The notes beneath the pieces are model-generated. The model did no database searches, was not told the DNA's origin, and worked only from the letters and a program-made list of their open reading frames with translations. Source: CAVSRC01 sp963743015 (lineage in GTDB: Bacteria > Pseudomonadota > Alphaproteobacteria > Rhizobiales > Kaistiaceae). Taken from it: 64,000 nt of DNA. Below, one piece after another: positions 1-9,390 of this stretch. A program made the translations under genes and the position numbers. The DNA is taken from assembly GCA_963743015.1 (NCBI GenBank), contig CAVUOD010000016.1, forward strand, positions 92,367-156,366, read 5' to 3'. Numbering within the stretch: position 1 is the stretch's first letter; each line of letters opens with the position of its first letter.

Positions 1-215
1 CAACTTAGCCTCATTTGGCAGGGACGAGAAACCGCCGGGGCGGCAGGGCCCGTTGCGGCCGGCCAGCGTCGCGCGCCTGACCGCCGGAAGCGCGGCAGAA
101 ACGGTCAATTCCGGCCGCCGGCGAAAGCCCCGCTTGCCCGGCCGAAGATCATTGCAAACGCGCCGTTTAGGCGATCGATCAAGGTGTTAGCGAATTCTGA
201 ACGGGGCAGTAAGCC

Positions 216-1310
216 TTGCGCCGTAAGGTACTGAAGTCCGCGCTCCTTGGGCGGACCGTACAGGGTGCACCATCAGTGAGTGACCAGTTGTCCACCCAGC
301 CGGAAGCGGCAACTTCCGACGGAATCGAACGCCGCAGGCATCCCCGCATACGGGTCGACGCAGCGGGGCCCGACGCACTGGCGAGCGGATTTCGCGAAGC
401 CGAGCGCAGACAGGGCGAGCGCCGGCAGGGTGAACGCAGAGGGTCGGGCAACCTGCGCGACAATGTCGGATGGACCGTTGCCGCGCACGACAGACGCTCC
501 AGCGACCGGCTGCAGCGCCGCTTCAAGAGGTCGCGCATCCTCATCCTGGGCATCGCCGTAATCGCCGGCGGCATCGCCGCCTATATTGCCAGCCAGGTCG
601 GACGCGCCGAGGTGCCCACCGCCGCGGCGGCGACGCCAGTGGCGACCACCAGGATCCTGGTTGCCAGCCAGGAAATCCCGGCCGGCAAGCGCCTTTCGCC
701 GGCATCTCTCGCCTGGCAGGCATGGCCCGAACAGGCGCTGCGATCCGATTTCATAACGGCGGCGGCGACCCCTGACGCGATGACCGGCATGTCCGGTCTG
801 GTGGCGCGCATCGGGTTCTTGCCCGGCGACCCGATCCGCAAGGACAAGCTGGTCAAGGGCCGCGGCGGCTTTCTGTCCAACACGCTCGATGGCGGCATGC
901 GCGGCGTTTCGGTCGTCATCAGCGCCGAATCCGCTTCCGGCGGCTTCATCAGCCCGAACGATCGCGTCGACGTGGTGCTGACCCGGACGTCGGCATCGAA
1001 CGGGGTTGGAAGCGCCGTCCCGCATTCCCAGACGATCCTTCACAACGTGCTCGTGCTGGCGATCAATTCCGAGGCGGGCAAGCCCGGCGCGGCAAGCGAA
1101 TCACAGGACGGCCCGTTTGCCGGACATGCCATCGCGACCCTCGCACTCAGTCCGGCCGATGCCGATCTCGTGGTCAGCGCATCGACGGTCGGCAAGCTCT
1201 CCTTGCTGCTGCGCTCAGGCGTCGATTCCGCCAATGGCGACGGGGCGGCAAAGACGCGCGACAGCGCCAATCAGGTCATCCGCATGTCGAGTCCCTTCTG
1301 GTCGAAATGA
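216..1310 (+). CDS. cpaB: Flp/Tad pilus assembly protein CpaB with Arg-rich N-terminal extension
   Basis: Inner-membrane component of the Tad type IVb pilus machine. A membrane segment lies at about residues 108-124, followed by a periplasmic SAF-type domain (TRILVASQEIPAGKRL, about 145-160) and the family's C-terminal region with VVLTRTSA. Unusually, about 105 cytoplasmic residues come first. They contain ERRRHPRIRV (about 38-47), which resembles the opening motif of a PilZ c-di-GMP domain but without the rest of that domain, and a charged repeat ERRQGERRQGERR. The start at 216 is TTG; a GTG at 276 would shorten the extension by 20 residues. The stop overlaps the cpaC start (ATGA), so the two are translationally coupled. 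Bases 1-215 upstream hold no recognisable gene. Confidence 0.85.
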   Translation: MRRKVLKSALLGRTVQGAPSVSDQLSTQPEAATSDGIERRRHPRIRVDAAGPDALASGFREAERRQGERRQGERRGSGNLRDNVGWTVAAHDRRSSDRLQRRFKRSRILILGIAVIAGGIAAYIASQVGRAEVPTAAAATPVATTRILVASQEIPAGKRLSPASLAWQAWPEQALRSDFITAAATPDAMTGMSGLVARIGFLPGDPIRKDKLVKGRGGFLSNTLDGGMRGVSVVISAESASGGFISPNDRVDVVLTRTSASNGVGSAVPHSQTILHNVLVLAINSEAGKPGAASESQDGPFAGHAIATLALSPADADLVVSASTVGKLSLLLRSGVDSANGDGAAKTRDSANQVIRMSSPFWSK

Positions 1311-2707
1311 TGCACCTCCCTTACGCCAGTTACCCGTTGAAGGCGGCCATGGCCGCGCTGTTGCTGTCAATGGCGCTACTGATCGGCGGACCGGTCGGGG
1401 CCCAGGACCTCAACTACGATCTCGCGACGACCTCGGTGCTGCGCATCAAGCTACCGGTATCGCAGGCGCTGACCGTCACCGTGTCCGGCACCATCGGCAA
1501 GGTCGTCGCCGCCGACCCCAATATCGCCGACGCACAGCTGATCACCGACAGGTCGCTCTACCTGGCGGGCAAGGGCCTCGGCATCACGACCGTCAATCTC
1601 TATTCGGCCGACGGAAGGCCGGTCGGCCTTCTGGCCGTCGAGGTGGGGGCGGACACAACCGATATCGCACGTTCCATCCGCGCCGCCGTCCCCGATTCGA
1701 AGGTGAAGGTGAGCACCGTCAACGGCCGTGTCCGGCTGTCGGGGACGGTCCCCGACAATCATTCGATGCAACAGGTGCTCGACATCGTCCAGCAATACGG
1801 CACCGCCCCGGTGATCAACACCATCACGCTTACCGGCGGCCAGCAGGTCAATCTCGAAGTCCGCATTCTCGAGGCCCAGCGCGATGCCGCCCGCAAGCTC
1901 GGCATCGAATGGGGCGGAAGCAGCGGCAGCATGCGGGCCACGGTCGCCGGCGGCCAGGCCAACCCGGCTTCGGGTGCCGCCTCCTTTGCATCATTCGCCG
2001 CTACCGTGCTCTCCGGCCTGAGTGGGCTCAGCCTGACCGCGACCATCAATGCGCTCGAGGAAAAGGGCCTTGTGCGCACGCTCGCCGAACCGAACCTGAC
2101 GACGCTCTCCGGCGTCAAGGCGAGTTTCCTGGCCGGCGGGCAGATTCCGGTCCGCATCAATGACCAGAACGGCAACGCAACCGTCACCTACAAGGATTTC
2201 GGCGTCAGGCTGATCTTCACACCGGCGGTTCTCGACGCCGGCCGCATCCAGATCCATCTGACGCCGGAAGTCAGCGGGCTCAACGGCTACAGCCAGGCCG
2301 GCGATCCGATCTTCACGACGCGCAATCTCGACGCGACCGTCGAGCTGAGAGACGGGCAGAGCTTCTCGGTCGCCGGCCTGCTGCAAAACGACACCAAGCT
2401 CAACCAGAACCAGCTGCCCTGGGTCGGCAATGTTCCGGTTCTGGGGGCGCTTTTCAGGTCGTCCGGCTACCAGAAGAACGAAACGGAACTGGTGGTCATC
2501 GTGACGCCGCGGCTGGTCCAGCCGGACACGCCCGGCCAGCTCGTGGCTTCGCCCCTGGACAGCACCATGCCTGCCAACGATCTCGACTTCTTCGGCCACG
2601 GCAAGCTGGAGGTGACGCCGAAGATGATTCAGGACTTCCAGTCGGGCGCCGGGGTCACAGGTCCGTTCGGTTACATCATCAATCTCGGCCAGGGAAGCGG
2701 CGGATGA
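1307..2707 (+). CDS. cpaC: Tad pilus outer-membrane secretin CpaC
   Basis: Secretin that forms the outer-membrane pore of the Flp pilus (CpaC/RcpA family). A signal peptide ends near residue 32 (GGPVGAQ). An N-terminal secretin-associated domain follows (VVAADPNIADAQLI, YLAGKGLGITTVNLY), then a BON-like segment (VKVSTVNGRVRLSGTVPD, about 125-142) and the secretin core, ending in the typical PVLGALFRSSGYQKNETELV and a nearby TPRLVQP. The 466-residue length is normal. It overlaps cpaB upstream and the small lipoprotein gene downstream by 4 bp each, so the three form one operon. The pilin, ATPase and TadB/TadC genes are not in the window. Confidence 0.92.
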   Translation: MMHLPYASYPLKAAMAALLLSMALLIGGPVGAQDLNYDLATTSVLRIKLPVSQALTVTVSGTIGKVVAADPNIADAQLITDRSLYLAGKGLGITTVNLYSADGRPVGLLAVEVGADTTDIARSIRAAVPDSKVKVSTVNGRVRLSGTVPDNHSMQQVLDIVQQYGTAPVINTITLTGGQQVNLEVRILEAQRDAARKLGIEWGGSSGSMRATVAGGQANPASGAASFASFAATVLSGLSGLSLTATINALEEKGLVRTLAEPNLTTLSGVKASFLAGGQIPVRINDQNGNATVTYKDFGVRLIFTPAVLDAGRIQIHLTPEVSGLNGYSQAGDPIFTTRNLDATVELRDGQSFSVAGLLQNDTKLNQNQLPWVGNVPVLGALFRSSGYQKNETELVVIVTPRLVQPDTPGQLVASPLDSTMPANDLDFFGHGKLEVTPKMIQDFQSGAGVTGPFGYIINLGQGSGG

Positions 2708-3009
2708 CCATGCGACAGTCTCTGGTCAGTTCGGCCGCATTGATCCTGTTGGCGTCTTCGCTCGGCGCCTGCGCCAAATACGACTATCTCCAGCATACCG
2801 ACCGGGTCAGCTACCACGCCGGAGACGCGGTGAGAGCGAATCTCGAACGCGAAACGATCAACCCGTCGAGCGGATCGATGTACGATACGAGCGGTCTGGG
2901 AAAGAACGGCTCGGTGATACCGCCGGAAACTTCGAAGTCGACGACCACCAGCGCCGCGCCGCCGGCAGCGGCGCCGACCAGCCCGACGACTTCGACCAGT
3001 CCTCTCTAG
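2704..3009 (+). CDS. Small pilus-operon lipoprotein (CpaD-like position)
   Basis: A 101-residue exported protein with a lipobox (LASSLGAC, Cys at about 22), hence a likely outer- or inner-membrane lipoprotein. The segment YDYLQHTDRVSYHAGDAVRA resembles the short conserved proteins that sit between cpaC and cpaD in alphaproteobacterial pilus operons. It is far shorter than a true CpaD. The C-terminus is low-complexity Ser/Thr/Ala/Pro. It overlaps the cpaC stop by 4 bp (ATGA), so a role in secretin assembly or piloting is inferred from position only. No further pilus gene follows; the next gene is convergent. Confidence 0.6.
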   Translation: MTMRQSLVSSAALILLASSLGACAKYDYLQHTDRVSYHAGDAVRANLERETINPSSGSMYDTSGLGKNGSVIPPETSKSTTTSAAPPAAAPTSPTTSTSPL

Positions 3010-3018
3010 AGAAAGACG

Positions 3019-3546
3019 TCAGGCCCGCGGCGGAGATGCGCCGGTGCGTTTCATCGCATTGGCCAGCATCTTCAGATTGTTGGCCACGACCGGATTGTGC
3101 GGATCGAGCTGGTTGGCCTTGCGCAGATTGGTCAGCGCCGTCGCGGTGTCGCCGCGCAGCAGGTAGGAATAGCCGAGATTGTTGTAATACTGGGCCGTCC
3201 CGCCGGTGAGCCTGTAGAGGGCCATGTAGACGCGGTCCGAGAGGTCGAAGCGGCGCAGGCGATCATAGGAGGCGGCAAGCCCGACATAGCCTTCCGGATC
3301 GTTCGGCGTCAGTTCGGCATAGCGCTTGTAGAGCGCGGCGGAGTAACCGAAATCGCTGAGCCGGAAATGCGCCCGCGCCTCGCTCAAGGCGCGCGCGGCG
3401 TCGTAGCTCTGGACGTTGGGCAGATCGACGGCCTGCAGCGACCCGTTGCCGAACGCGCCGAAAGCGTCGCCGCCGGTGGCGCTGCAGCCGACCAGCGGCA
3501 GAACGATCACGGATATGGCGAGCAGGCTGCGATTGACCGACTTCAT
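3019..3546 (-). CDS. TadD-like tetratricopeptide lipoprotein
   Basis: A secreted TPR lipoprotein of the type that accompanies Tad pilus systems (TadD, a pilotin-like assembly factor). The start at 3546 (MKSVNRSLLAIS) places a lipobox (LPLVGC) at residues about 15-20; an upstream ATG at 3588 would bury the signal in a charged leader. Three TPR-like helical pairs are visible, the clearest around YYNNLGYSYLLRGDTATAL and ALTNLRKANQLDPHNPVVAN. It converges on the pilus operon with 9 bp between the stops, which supports a shared function. Confidence 0.7.
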   Translation of the reverse strand: MKSVNRSLLAISVIVLPLVGCSATGGDAFGAFGNGSLQAVDLPNVQSYDAARALSEARAHFRLSDFGYSAALYKRYAELTPNDPEGYVGLAASYDRLRRFDLSDRVYMALYRLTGGTAQYYNNLGYSYLLRGDTATALTNLRKANQLDPHNPVVANNLKMLANAMKRTGASPPRA

Positions 3547-3832
3547 TCTCTGACGCTGCATGCTCGCTTTGCCCGACGGCGACGGCACGAGATTGGCCGT
3601 CCCTCTTTCCAGTCAAGAGCATAGTCCGATCGCCGTAAGCGACTGTAAAACCGTTGCCTCTTGTTCGATTACATCTGGAGGCAAATCGATCGCTTCGGCA
3701 TAAGCCAATCTTTACCGTACGTTGCCGCAGCAGCGGTGCGGGCAGCCGACATGGGACAAGGCCGGCGGATCGTGTAGCATCGCGGCGAGGCGACGGGTGT
3801 GACGGAGGTGTCTCGCGTGACACGCCGGTCAA

Positions 3833-4606
3833 ATGGCTGAACCACTTGCTGTCGTTACCGGCGCCTCGTCCGGCATCGGCGAAGCGGCGGCGCGCCTTCT
3901 CGCCGCGGACGGCTACGACGTCGCGCTGGTCGCGCGGCGCGAGGAGCGTCTGACGGCGCTGGCCCGCGAGCTTGGCGAACGTCACGGCCGCAGGGCACTG
4001 CCCATAGTCGCCGACCTGTCCCTGCCCGACGCGCACCGGCCGGTGATGGCGGCCCTCGATGGGCGGCCGGTCGACATGCTCGTCAACAATGCCGGCCTGT
4101 CGATCCCGGGACCTTTCTGGGAGGTGCCGTGGGAGCGCCAGCGCGACTGCCTGATGACGCTCATCATGGCGGTGGCGGGCCTGACCCATGCGGTGCTGCC
4201 CGACATGATCGCCCGCAAATCCGGCCGCATCATCACCATCTCCTCGATCGTCGCCGTGTCGCAGGGCGGTCCCGGCCACACCGTCTATCCGGCCGCCAAG
4301 TCGTTCGTGCACAAGTTCATGCTGTCGCTCGACGCCGAAGCGCGCCCGCACGGCATCATCTGCACGAGCGTGCTTCCCGGCACCACGGCGAGCGAATTCC
4401 GCCAGGCGAACAACATCGCGGCAAAGGCCGGCGGCATGTCCGACCTGTTCAGCCAGTCGTCCGACGCGGTGGCGCGCGCGGCCATCGAGGGAAACCGCCA
4501 TGGCCGCCTGGTGGTCATTCCGGGCTGGCACAACCGGCTGGCGGCGCTGGCGATGAAGCTGGCGCCGGACAGCCTCATCCGCTGGGCCGGCAAGCGCGTG
4601 GCGTAG
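3833..4606 (+). CDS. Short-chain dehydrogenase/reductase (SDR)
   Basis: NAD(P)-dependent oxidoreductase with a Rossmann fold. The glycine motif TGASSGIG is at residues about 9-16, the NNAG motif is in MLVNNAGLS, a serine is in ISSIVA, and the catalytic Tyr/Lys pair is in TVYPAAKSF (Y-x3-K). The length (257 residues) is typical of classical SDRs. The substrate cannot be told. The next gene, a GMC oxidoreductase, begins 13 bp downstream on the same strand, so the two are probably co-transcribed and may act on one alcohol or sugar substrate. Upstream 3593-3832 holds no gene I can see. Confidence 0.85.
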   Translation: MAEPLAVVTGASSGIGEAAARLLAADGYDVALVARREERLTALARELGERHGRRALPIVADLSLPDAHRPVMAALDGRPVDMLVNNAGLSIPGPFWEVPWERQRDCLMTLIMAVAGLTHAVLPDMIARKSGRIITISSIVAVSQGGPGHTVYPAAKSFVHKFMLSLDAEARPHGIICTSVLPGTTASEFRQANNIAAKAGGMSDLFSQSSDAVARAAIEGNRHGRLVVIPGWHNRLAALAMKLAPDSLIRWAGKRVA

Positions 4607-4619
4607 GGAGCACAAGTCG

Positions 4620-6180
4620 GTGGCGCGAACCTATGACGTGATCATCATCGGCTCCGGCGCCGGCGGCGGAACGCTCGCCCATGCGCTGGCCGATACGGGC
4701 AAGTCGATCCTCATCCTCGAGCGCGGTGAGGTGCTGCCGATCGAGCCGGACAACTGGTCGCCCAAGGCAGTCTTCATCGACGGCAAGTATCAGGCGCGCG
4801 ACACCTGGATCGACAAGAACGGCCGCGCCTTCAACCCGCACACCCATTACTGGGCGGGCGGCAACACGACCTTCTACGGCGCCGCGCTGATGCGCATGAA
4901 GAAGCGCGATTTCGATGGCATGCAATATCATGGCGGACCTTCGCCGGCGTGGCCGGTGAGCTATGTCGACATGGCGCCGTGGTACGCCGAGGCCGAGGCT
5001 CTGTGGGAAGTGCATGGGCGACGTCATGTCGACCCGTGCGACCAGCCCGACGACCCGCCCTTCCCCTTTCCGGCGCTTGCCGACGATCCGAGCGTCGCGG
5101 CGCTTGCCGAGCATTTCCGCGGGCTCGGCTGGCATCCCTCGCCGCTGCCGCTCGGCATACGGCGCAACGACGCCGATCCCGCCGCCGCACCCTGCATCCG
5201 CTGCCGGACCTGCGGCGGCTTTCCGTGCAAGGTGCTGGCCAAGGTGGATGCGCGCACCGCCGTCCTTTCCAAGGCACTCGCCCACGACAACGTCACGTTG
5301 ATGACCGGGCGCCGCGCCATCCGCATCGAGACCGACGCTTCGGGCAAGCGCGCGACCGCCGTCGTGGTCGATGGCATCGCCGGCGAGGAACGGATCGAAG
5401 GCGACATCATCGTGACGTCTGCCGGCGCCGCCAATTCGGCGGCGCTGTGGCTGCGCTCGGCCAATGCCGCTCACCCCGCGGGGCTCGCCAACGGCTCGGG
5501 CATGGTCGGCCGGCACTACATGTTCCATGCCTCTTCGGCGGTCATCGCCCTGTCGCTGTCGCACTTCGGCTCCAACTTCCCCAAGACGCTCACCGTCAAC
5601 GATTTCTATTACGGCGAGGACGGCTTCCCCTATCCCATGGGCCAGATCCAGATGCTCGAATATATGAGCGGCTCGACGATCGAGGGACAGGTCGCGGACT
5701 GGCTGCCGCCGTCGCTGGTGCCGGACTTTCTCTCCAACGCCGTCGCCAGCCGGATGGTCGCCTTCCTTGTCCTGTCGGAGGATCTGCCCAATCCCGACAA
5801 CCGCATCACCGTCGGCGCCGACGGCCGCATCCACCTGAACTACACCTTCGGCGACATGACCGCGCACAACCGGCTGGTCCACAAGCTGACGCCAGGGCCT
5901 CGACGGCTTCGTCTCGCACCACCATGTGCTCTCCGGCCATCATTTCGCCGTCGACGAACTCATCCCGATCGTCGGCACGGCGCACCAGTGCGGCACCCTG
6001 CGCTTCGGCAGCGATCCGGCGACCTCGGTGCTCGACCCGTGGTGCAAGGCGCACGAGCTGGACAATCTCTATGCCGTGGACGCCAGCTTCTTCGTCTCGT
6101 CCTCGGCAGTGAACCCGACGCTCACCATCGTCGCCAATGCGCTGAGAGTCGGCGCGCACCTGCGCGAGCGGCTGAGCTAG
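4620..6180 (+). CDS. GMC-family FAD oxidoreductase (one-base frameshift near 5896)
   Basis: FAD-dependent oxidoreductase of the glucose-methanol-choline family. The dinucleotide motif IIIGSGAGGGTLAHALA is at the N-terminus, and the C-terminal signature (VDASFF, VNPTLTIVANALR) lies at 6076-6156. The frame breaks in the run AGGGCC (5894-5899). Removing one G joins the two frames into a 519-residue protein whose spacing between NRLV and TAHQ looks normal for the family. Without the correction the frame runs on, meaninglessly, to 7787. Start GTG at 4620. A pair of cysteines (CIRCRTCGGFPC, about 194-205) is seen in the middle. It converges with the methyltransferase gene, overlapping by 4 bp. Confidence 0.82.
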
Positions 6181-6785
6181 CGCCTGAGCGCAACCAGATC
6201 GACCAGCGACGACATGCCGGAATGGGCCGGCCCTTCCTCGATCACCGCATCGTAGGAACGCAGCGTCTCGATCTGCATGTCGGCGAAGGCGGCGCGCAGC
6301 AGCTCTTCCGTATAGAGCTGCTGCTCGTAGCGCGGGCCGCCGGTGCCGTAGGCGATCTGGCCCGGCCCGTAGCCTTCCATGATCAGCACGCCGCCGGGCT
6401 TCAGCGCCGCCTTCATGTTGGCGAAGAAGGCCGGGCGGTCCTCCGGATTGACGAACTGGACGAAGATCGCCACCACCGCGTCATAGGCGGCCACCGGCCA
6501 GTCCCACTGGAGGAGGTCGGCGTGCTCGATCTCGAGCGTGACGCCGCGGCTGGCCGCCAGCCGCCGCGCCTTGGCGACGGCGACCACCGAGCCATCGACC
6601 GAATGGACGCTGGCGCCCTGGCCGGCGAGCCAGACGCCGTTGCGCCCCTCGCCATCGGCGACGGCAAGCACGCGGGCGCCGGGCGCGATGCGATGGCTTT
6701 CGCTGACGAGAAAGGCGTTCGGCTCGGTGCCGTAGTGATACTCGTCCGAGGCGTAGCGCTGGTCCCAGTGTCCCTGCGGCGTCAT
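6177..6785 (-). CDS. Class I SAM-dependent methyltransferase
   Basis: A 202-residue Rossmann-fold methyltransferase. The SAM-binding motif I is VLAVADGEGRNGVWLA (about 39-54), followed by an acidic motif II (VHSVDGS) and a central AYDAVVAIFVQF strand with LKPGGVLIMEGYG. The opening HWDQRYASDEYHYGTEPN is characteristic of small methyltransferases related to the TehB/TPMT type. The methyl acceptor is unknown. It is the last gene of the minus-strand run that starts at acpXL, 9 bp downstream of mmcB. Confidence 0.8.
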   Translation of the reverse strand: MTPQGHWDQRYASDEYHYGTEPNAFLVSESHRIAPGARVLAVADGEGRNGVWLAGQGASVHSVDGSVVAVAKARRLAASRGVTLEIEHADLLQWDWPVAAYDAVVAIFVQFVNPEDRPAFFANMKAALKPGGVLIMEGYGPGQIAYGTGGPRYEQQLYTEELLRAAFADMQIETLRSYDAVIEEGPAHSGMSSLVDLVALRR

Positions 6786-6794
6786 GTGAAGTCC

Positions 6795-7283
6795 TCAACC
6801 GATCTGGCCAGTCGCGCCCGCTTCCGGGTCCGCCAGCCCGTGCAGCCTCAGGGCCGCGGCTTGGGCGAAGCGGACGAGCATGGCCTTGCGCGTCGCTCCG
6901 GCAAGGCGATGCTCCGGCGCATCGCGGATCATTTCGGCACCGAATTGATCGGCCAGAATCAAGCCGGCGTCCTGCGGAAACAGGTCAAGCGGCACGCCGG
7001 CATGGCTGGCGAAGAACAGCCGGTCGCAGGAGAGCCGATAATCCGGCCATTTATGGTCGGCGCGAAAGTCCTCGACCGAGGACTTGATCTCGACGATCCA
7101 CAGCGCGCCATCGGCCCCCAGGGCGACGATATCGGCGCGGCGGCCGGTCGCCAGCGGCAACTCGGTCACATGCGCGAAACCGCGCTGGCGCAGCAGGCGG
7201 CCGACGCCGCGGCAGACGGCGGCGGCATGGGCGGATTGCCGCCCGTCGGCGGGCGGCGCGATGCCGGAAAGGTCGGTCAGCAT
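6795..7283 (-). CDS. mmcB: MmcB-type DNA repair nuclease-like protein
   Basis: A protein of about 162 residues matching the alphaproteobacterial MmcB family, implicated in DNA repair. A PD-(D/E)xK-like nuclease core is visible: RADIVALGADGALWIVEIKS, with the Asp and the Glu-x-Lys correctly spaced. The start at 7283 (MLTDLSG) was chosen because the longer reading frame adds only non-conserved residues. The gene lies 47 bp downstream of the LpxXL gene in the same direction. It has no obvious functional link to lipid A and may simply share transcription. Confidence 0.7.
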   Translation of the reverse strand: MLTDLSGIAPPADGRQSAHAAAVCRGVGRLLRQRGFAHVTELPLATGRRADIVALGADGALWIVEIKSSVEDFRADHKWPDYRLSCDRLFFASHAGVPLDLFPQDAGLILADQFGAEMIRDAPEHRLAGATRKAMLVRFAQAAALRLHGLADPEAGATGQIG

Positions 7284-7330
7284 GAGAACAAAAGTGGCAC
7301 GCGAATCGCCCCGTGGGAAGGGCCGGCATC

Positions 7331-8323
7331 CTATTTCGGCCGTGGCAACATCCAGCGGTCGTGCAGCCACAGCCATTGCTCCGGGTGTTCGCGCACCCAG
7401 CCTTCCACCACGCCGGTGATCTTCGCCGTCGCGGCCTCGACGTCGATCAGGCCGTCGGCGTCGCGCGGCATCTCCACCGGCGGCGTCAGCTCCAGGTGCA
7501 GGCGGCCGCCGGGCAGGCGGATGGCGCGGGCGCCGTGCACCGGGCAGTCGAACTGGCGGGCGAAGCGGGCGGCGAGCGGATTGGTCGGCGCCGGATGGCC
7601 GAAGAAGGGCACGCGCAGGCCGCCGAAGAGCTTCTGGTCGACCAGCATGCCGAGATGGGCGCCGGCCTCCATGGCGGTGGCGATCTCGAAGGCGGCGCCG
7701 CGGCTGTTGGGCACCAGCGTGCCCATCAGCGCTTCGCGCTCGGCGAGCATGTCCTCGGCGAAGTGGGCGTTGGACGGGGCGCGATAGGGCAGGACGGTCT
7801 TCAGGCCGAACTTGGTGGCGATGACGCCGAGCACCTCCCAGTTGGCGAGGTGGGCGGTGAAGATGACCGCGGTCTTGCCGTCGTCGCGCAGCGCCACGAA
7901 CTGGTCGATGCCGGTGACCGTCAGCGCCCCCTCGTCGGGCCTGGCCGGATCGAAGGGCGCGGTCATCTCCTCCAGAAAGAGGAATTCGACGGCAACCGAG
8001 GCGAAATTCGCCCAGCAGCCCTTGAGGATCGCGGCGCGCTCGGCCTCCGACTTCTCCGGAAACGCCATGGCGATGTTGTTCGCCGCGACCTTGTGTTCGG
8101 GGAGCAGCGGGCCGATGAGGCGGGTCAGAAAGAACGCCACCTTTTCCGCCCGGCGGCGGCCGATCCAGCGCACGAAGCGGATGAGATGGCGAACGATGAA
8201 GGCGACGGAGCGTTCGACGCCCTCGGAGCGCAGAAAACGCCTGAACCAGCTGCCGCCGCGAAAACGCCGCGCCCGCTTGAGCCGCGGGCTCTTCTTTTCC
8301 GTCTCGGTCTGGGGAGCGGTCAA
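7331..8323 (-). CDS. lpxXL: Lipid A very-long-chain acyltransferase LpxXL
   Basis: Membrane-associated acyltransferase of the LpxL/HtrB family that transfers the 27-hydroxyoctacosanoyl-type chain from AcpXL to lipid A in rhizobia and relatives. The catalytic H-x4-E motif is seen in TAHLANWEVLG; GMLVDQKLF and VEGWVREHPEQWLWLHDRW are family landmarks. The best start is TTG at 8323, whose codon overlaps the stop of the preceding dehydrogenase gene (TTGA), giving 330 residues. It is assigned to lpxXL rather than another lpxL paralogue from its position at the end of the acpXL cluster. Confidence 0.85.
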   Translation of the reverse strand: MTAPQTETEKKSPRLKRARRFRGGSWFRRFLRSEGVERSVAFIVRHLIRFVRWIGRRRAEKVAFFLTRLIGPLLPEHKVAANNIAMAFPEKSEAERAAILKGCWANFASVAVEFLFLEEMTAPFDPARPDEGALTVTGIDQFVALRDDGKTAVIFTAHLANWEVLGVIATKFGLKTVLPYRAPSNAHFAEDMLAEREALMGTLVPNSRGAAFEIATAMEAGAHLGMLVDQKLFGGLRVPFFGHPAPTNPLAARFARQFDCPVHGARAIRLPGGRLHLELTPPVEMPRDADGLIDVEAATAKITGVVEGWVREHPEQWLWLHDRWMLPRPK

Positions 8324-9345
8324 AGCGTTACGATGATCTTGCCGAACACGTTGCGCGATTCGAGGCGGGCGAGCGCCGCGTCGATATCGTCGAGGCCGAT
8401 CACCGTGTCGATGACCGGTCTGGCGATGCCGGCCGCCATCTTGTCGAGCACCGTGGCGAGGTTGCGCAGGTTGCAGCCGAAGCTGCCGATGAGGCGCAAC
8501 TGCCGCTGATAGAGCTGGAAGAGGTTGATCTCGGTGGAGACCCCGGTGGTCGAGCCGCAGGTGACCAGCACGCCGCCGCGCTTCATGGAGAACATGGAGC
8601 GCGCGAAGGTGTCGGGCCCGACATGCTCGAAGACGACGTCGACGCCCTCCTTCCTGGTGAGCTTGCGCACGACGCTCTCGAAGCGCTCTTCGCGATAGTT
8701 GATGACGTGGTCGGCGCCGAGCGCCCTGGCCTTCTCCGCCTTGTCGTCGCTGCCCACCGTGGTGATGACGATGGCGCCGACCGCCTTGGCAAGCTGGATG
8801 GCGGCGGTGCCGATGCCGCTGCCGCCGGCCTGGACGAGAACGGTCTGGCCGGCTTCGAGACGGGCGTTGTCGAACAGCATGTGCTCGACGGTGCCGTAGG
8901 TGATCGGCGCACAGGCGGCCTTGACGACATCGACGCCGGCGGGCGCCGGCACCACCAGCCGGGCGGCGACGTTGAGCCTCTCGCGCGCCAGGCCGTCGAC
9001 ATGGAAGCCGCGGATGCCGGCGACATTGACGCAGAAATTGTCGCGTCCCGCGCGGCAGGCGGGGCAGGTGCCGCAGGTCTCGGCGCCGAACAAGGCGACG
9101 ATCTGGCCGGGCTTCAGATGATCGACGCCCGCACCGACGCTGACGATCTCGCCGGCCGCCTCGGCGCCGACGACGATGGGCAGCTTGCGCTTGGCAAAGG
9201 CCATGCCGCGCCAGCCCCACACGTCGATATGGTTGAGCGCCACCGCGCCGATCCTGACCTGCACCTCGCCGGGCGCGGGCGCCGACGGCTCGTCCATGTC
9301 GACGATCGCAAGCTGGCGGCTGTCGAGAACCTGGAGAGACCGCAT
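8320..9345 (-). CDS. Zinc-type alcohol dehydrogenase of the acpXL cluster
   Basis: Medium-chain dehydrogenase (341 residues). It has a GroES-like N-terminal domain with the structural-zinc cysteine set (CGTCPACRAGRDNFC, about 92-106) and a Rossmann domain with VLVQAGGSGIGTAAIQLAK. In rhizobial acpXL clusters the corresponding gene (adh2XL) is thought to act on the long acyl chain, perhaps as an enoyl or ketone reductase; the exact reaction is inference. It overlaps lpxXL by 4 bp downstream. It is separated from the upstream ketosynthase gene by 238 bp that hold a palindromic repeat. Confidence 0.83.
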   Translation of the reverse strand: MRSLQVLDSRQLAIVDMDEPSAPAPGEVQVRIGAVALNHIDVWGWRGMAFAKRKLPIVVGAEAAGEIVSVGAGVDHLKPGQIVALFGAETCGTCPACRAGRDNFCVNVAGIRGFHVDGLARERLNVAARLVVPAPAGVDVVKAACAPITYGTVEHMLFDNARLEAGQTVLVQAGGSGIGTAAIQLAKAVGAIVITTVGSDDKAEKARALGADHVINYREERFESVVRKLTRKEGVDVVFEHVGPDTFARSMFSMKRGGVLVTCGSTTGVSTEINLFQLYQRQLRLIGSFGCNLRNLATVLDKMAAGIARPVIDTVIGLDDIDAALARLESRNVFGKIIVTL

Positions 9346-9390
9346 CAGGCGGGTCCCGTAAGCTCGGGTAACGCCGTCGCGATAGGCCCC

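Noticed and set aside
6181..7787. Continuation of the GMC oxidoreductase frame to 1,055 codons
   Set aside because: The part after 5896 has no similarity to the family, while the true C-terminus lies in the next frame; the long frame results from one extra base.
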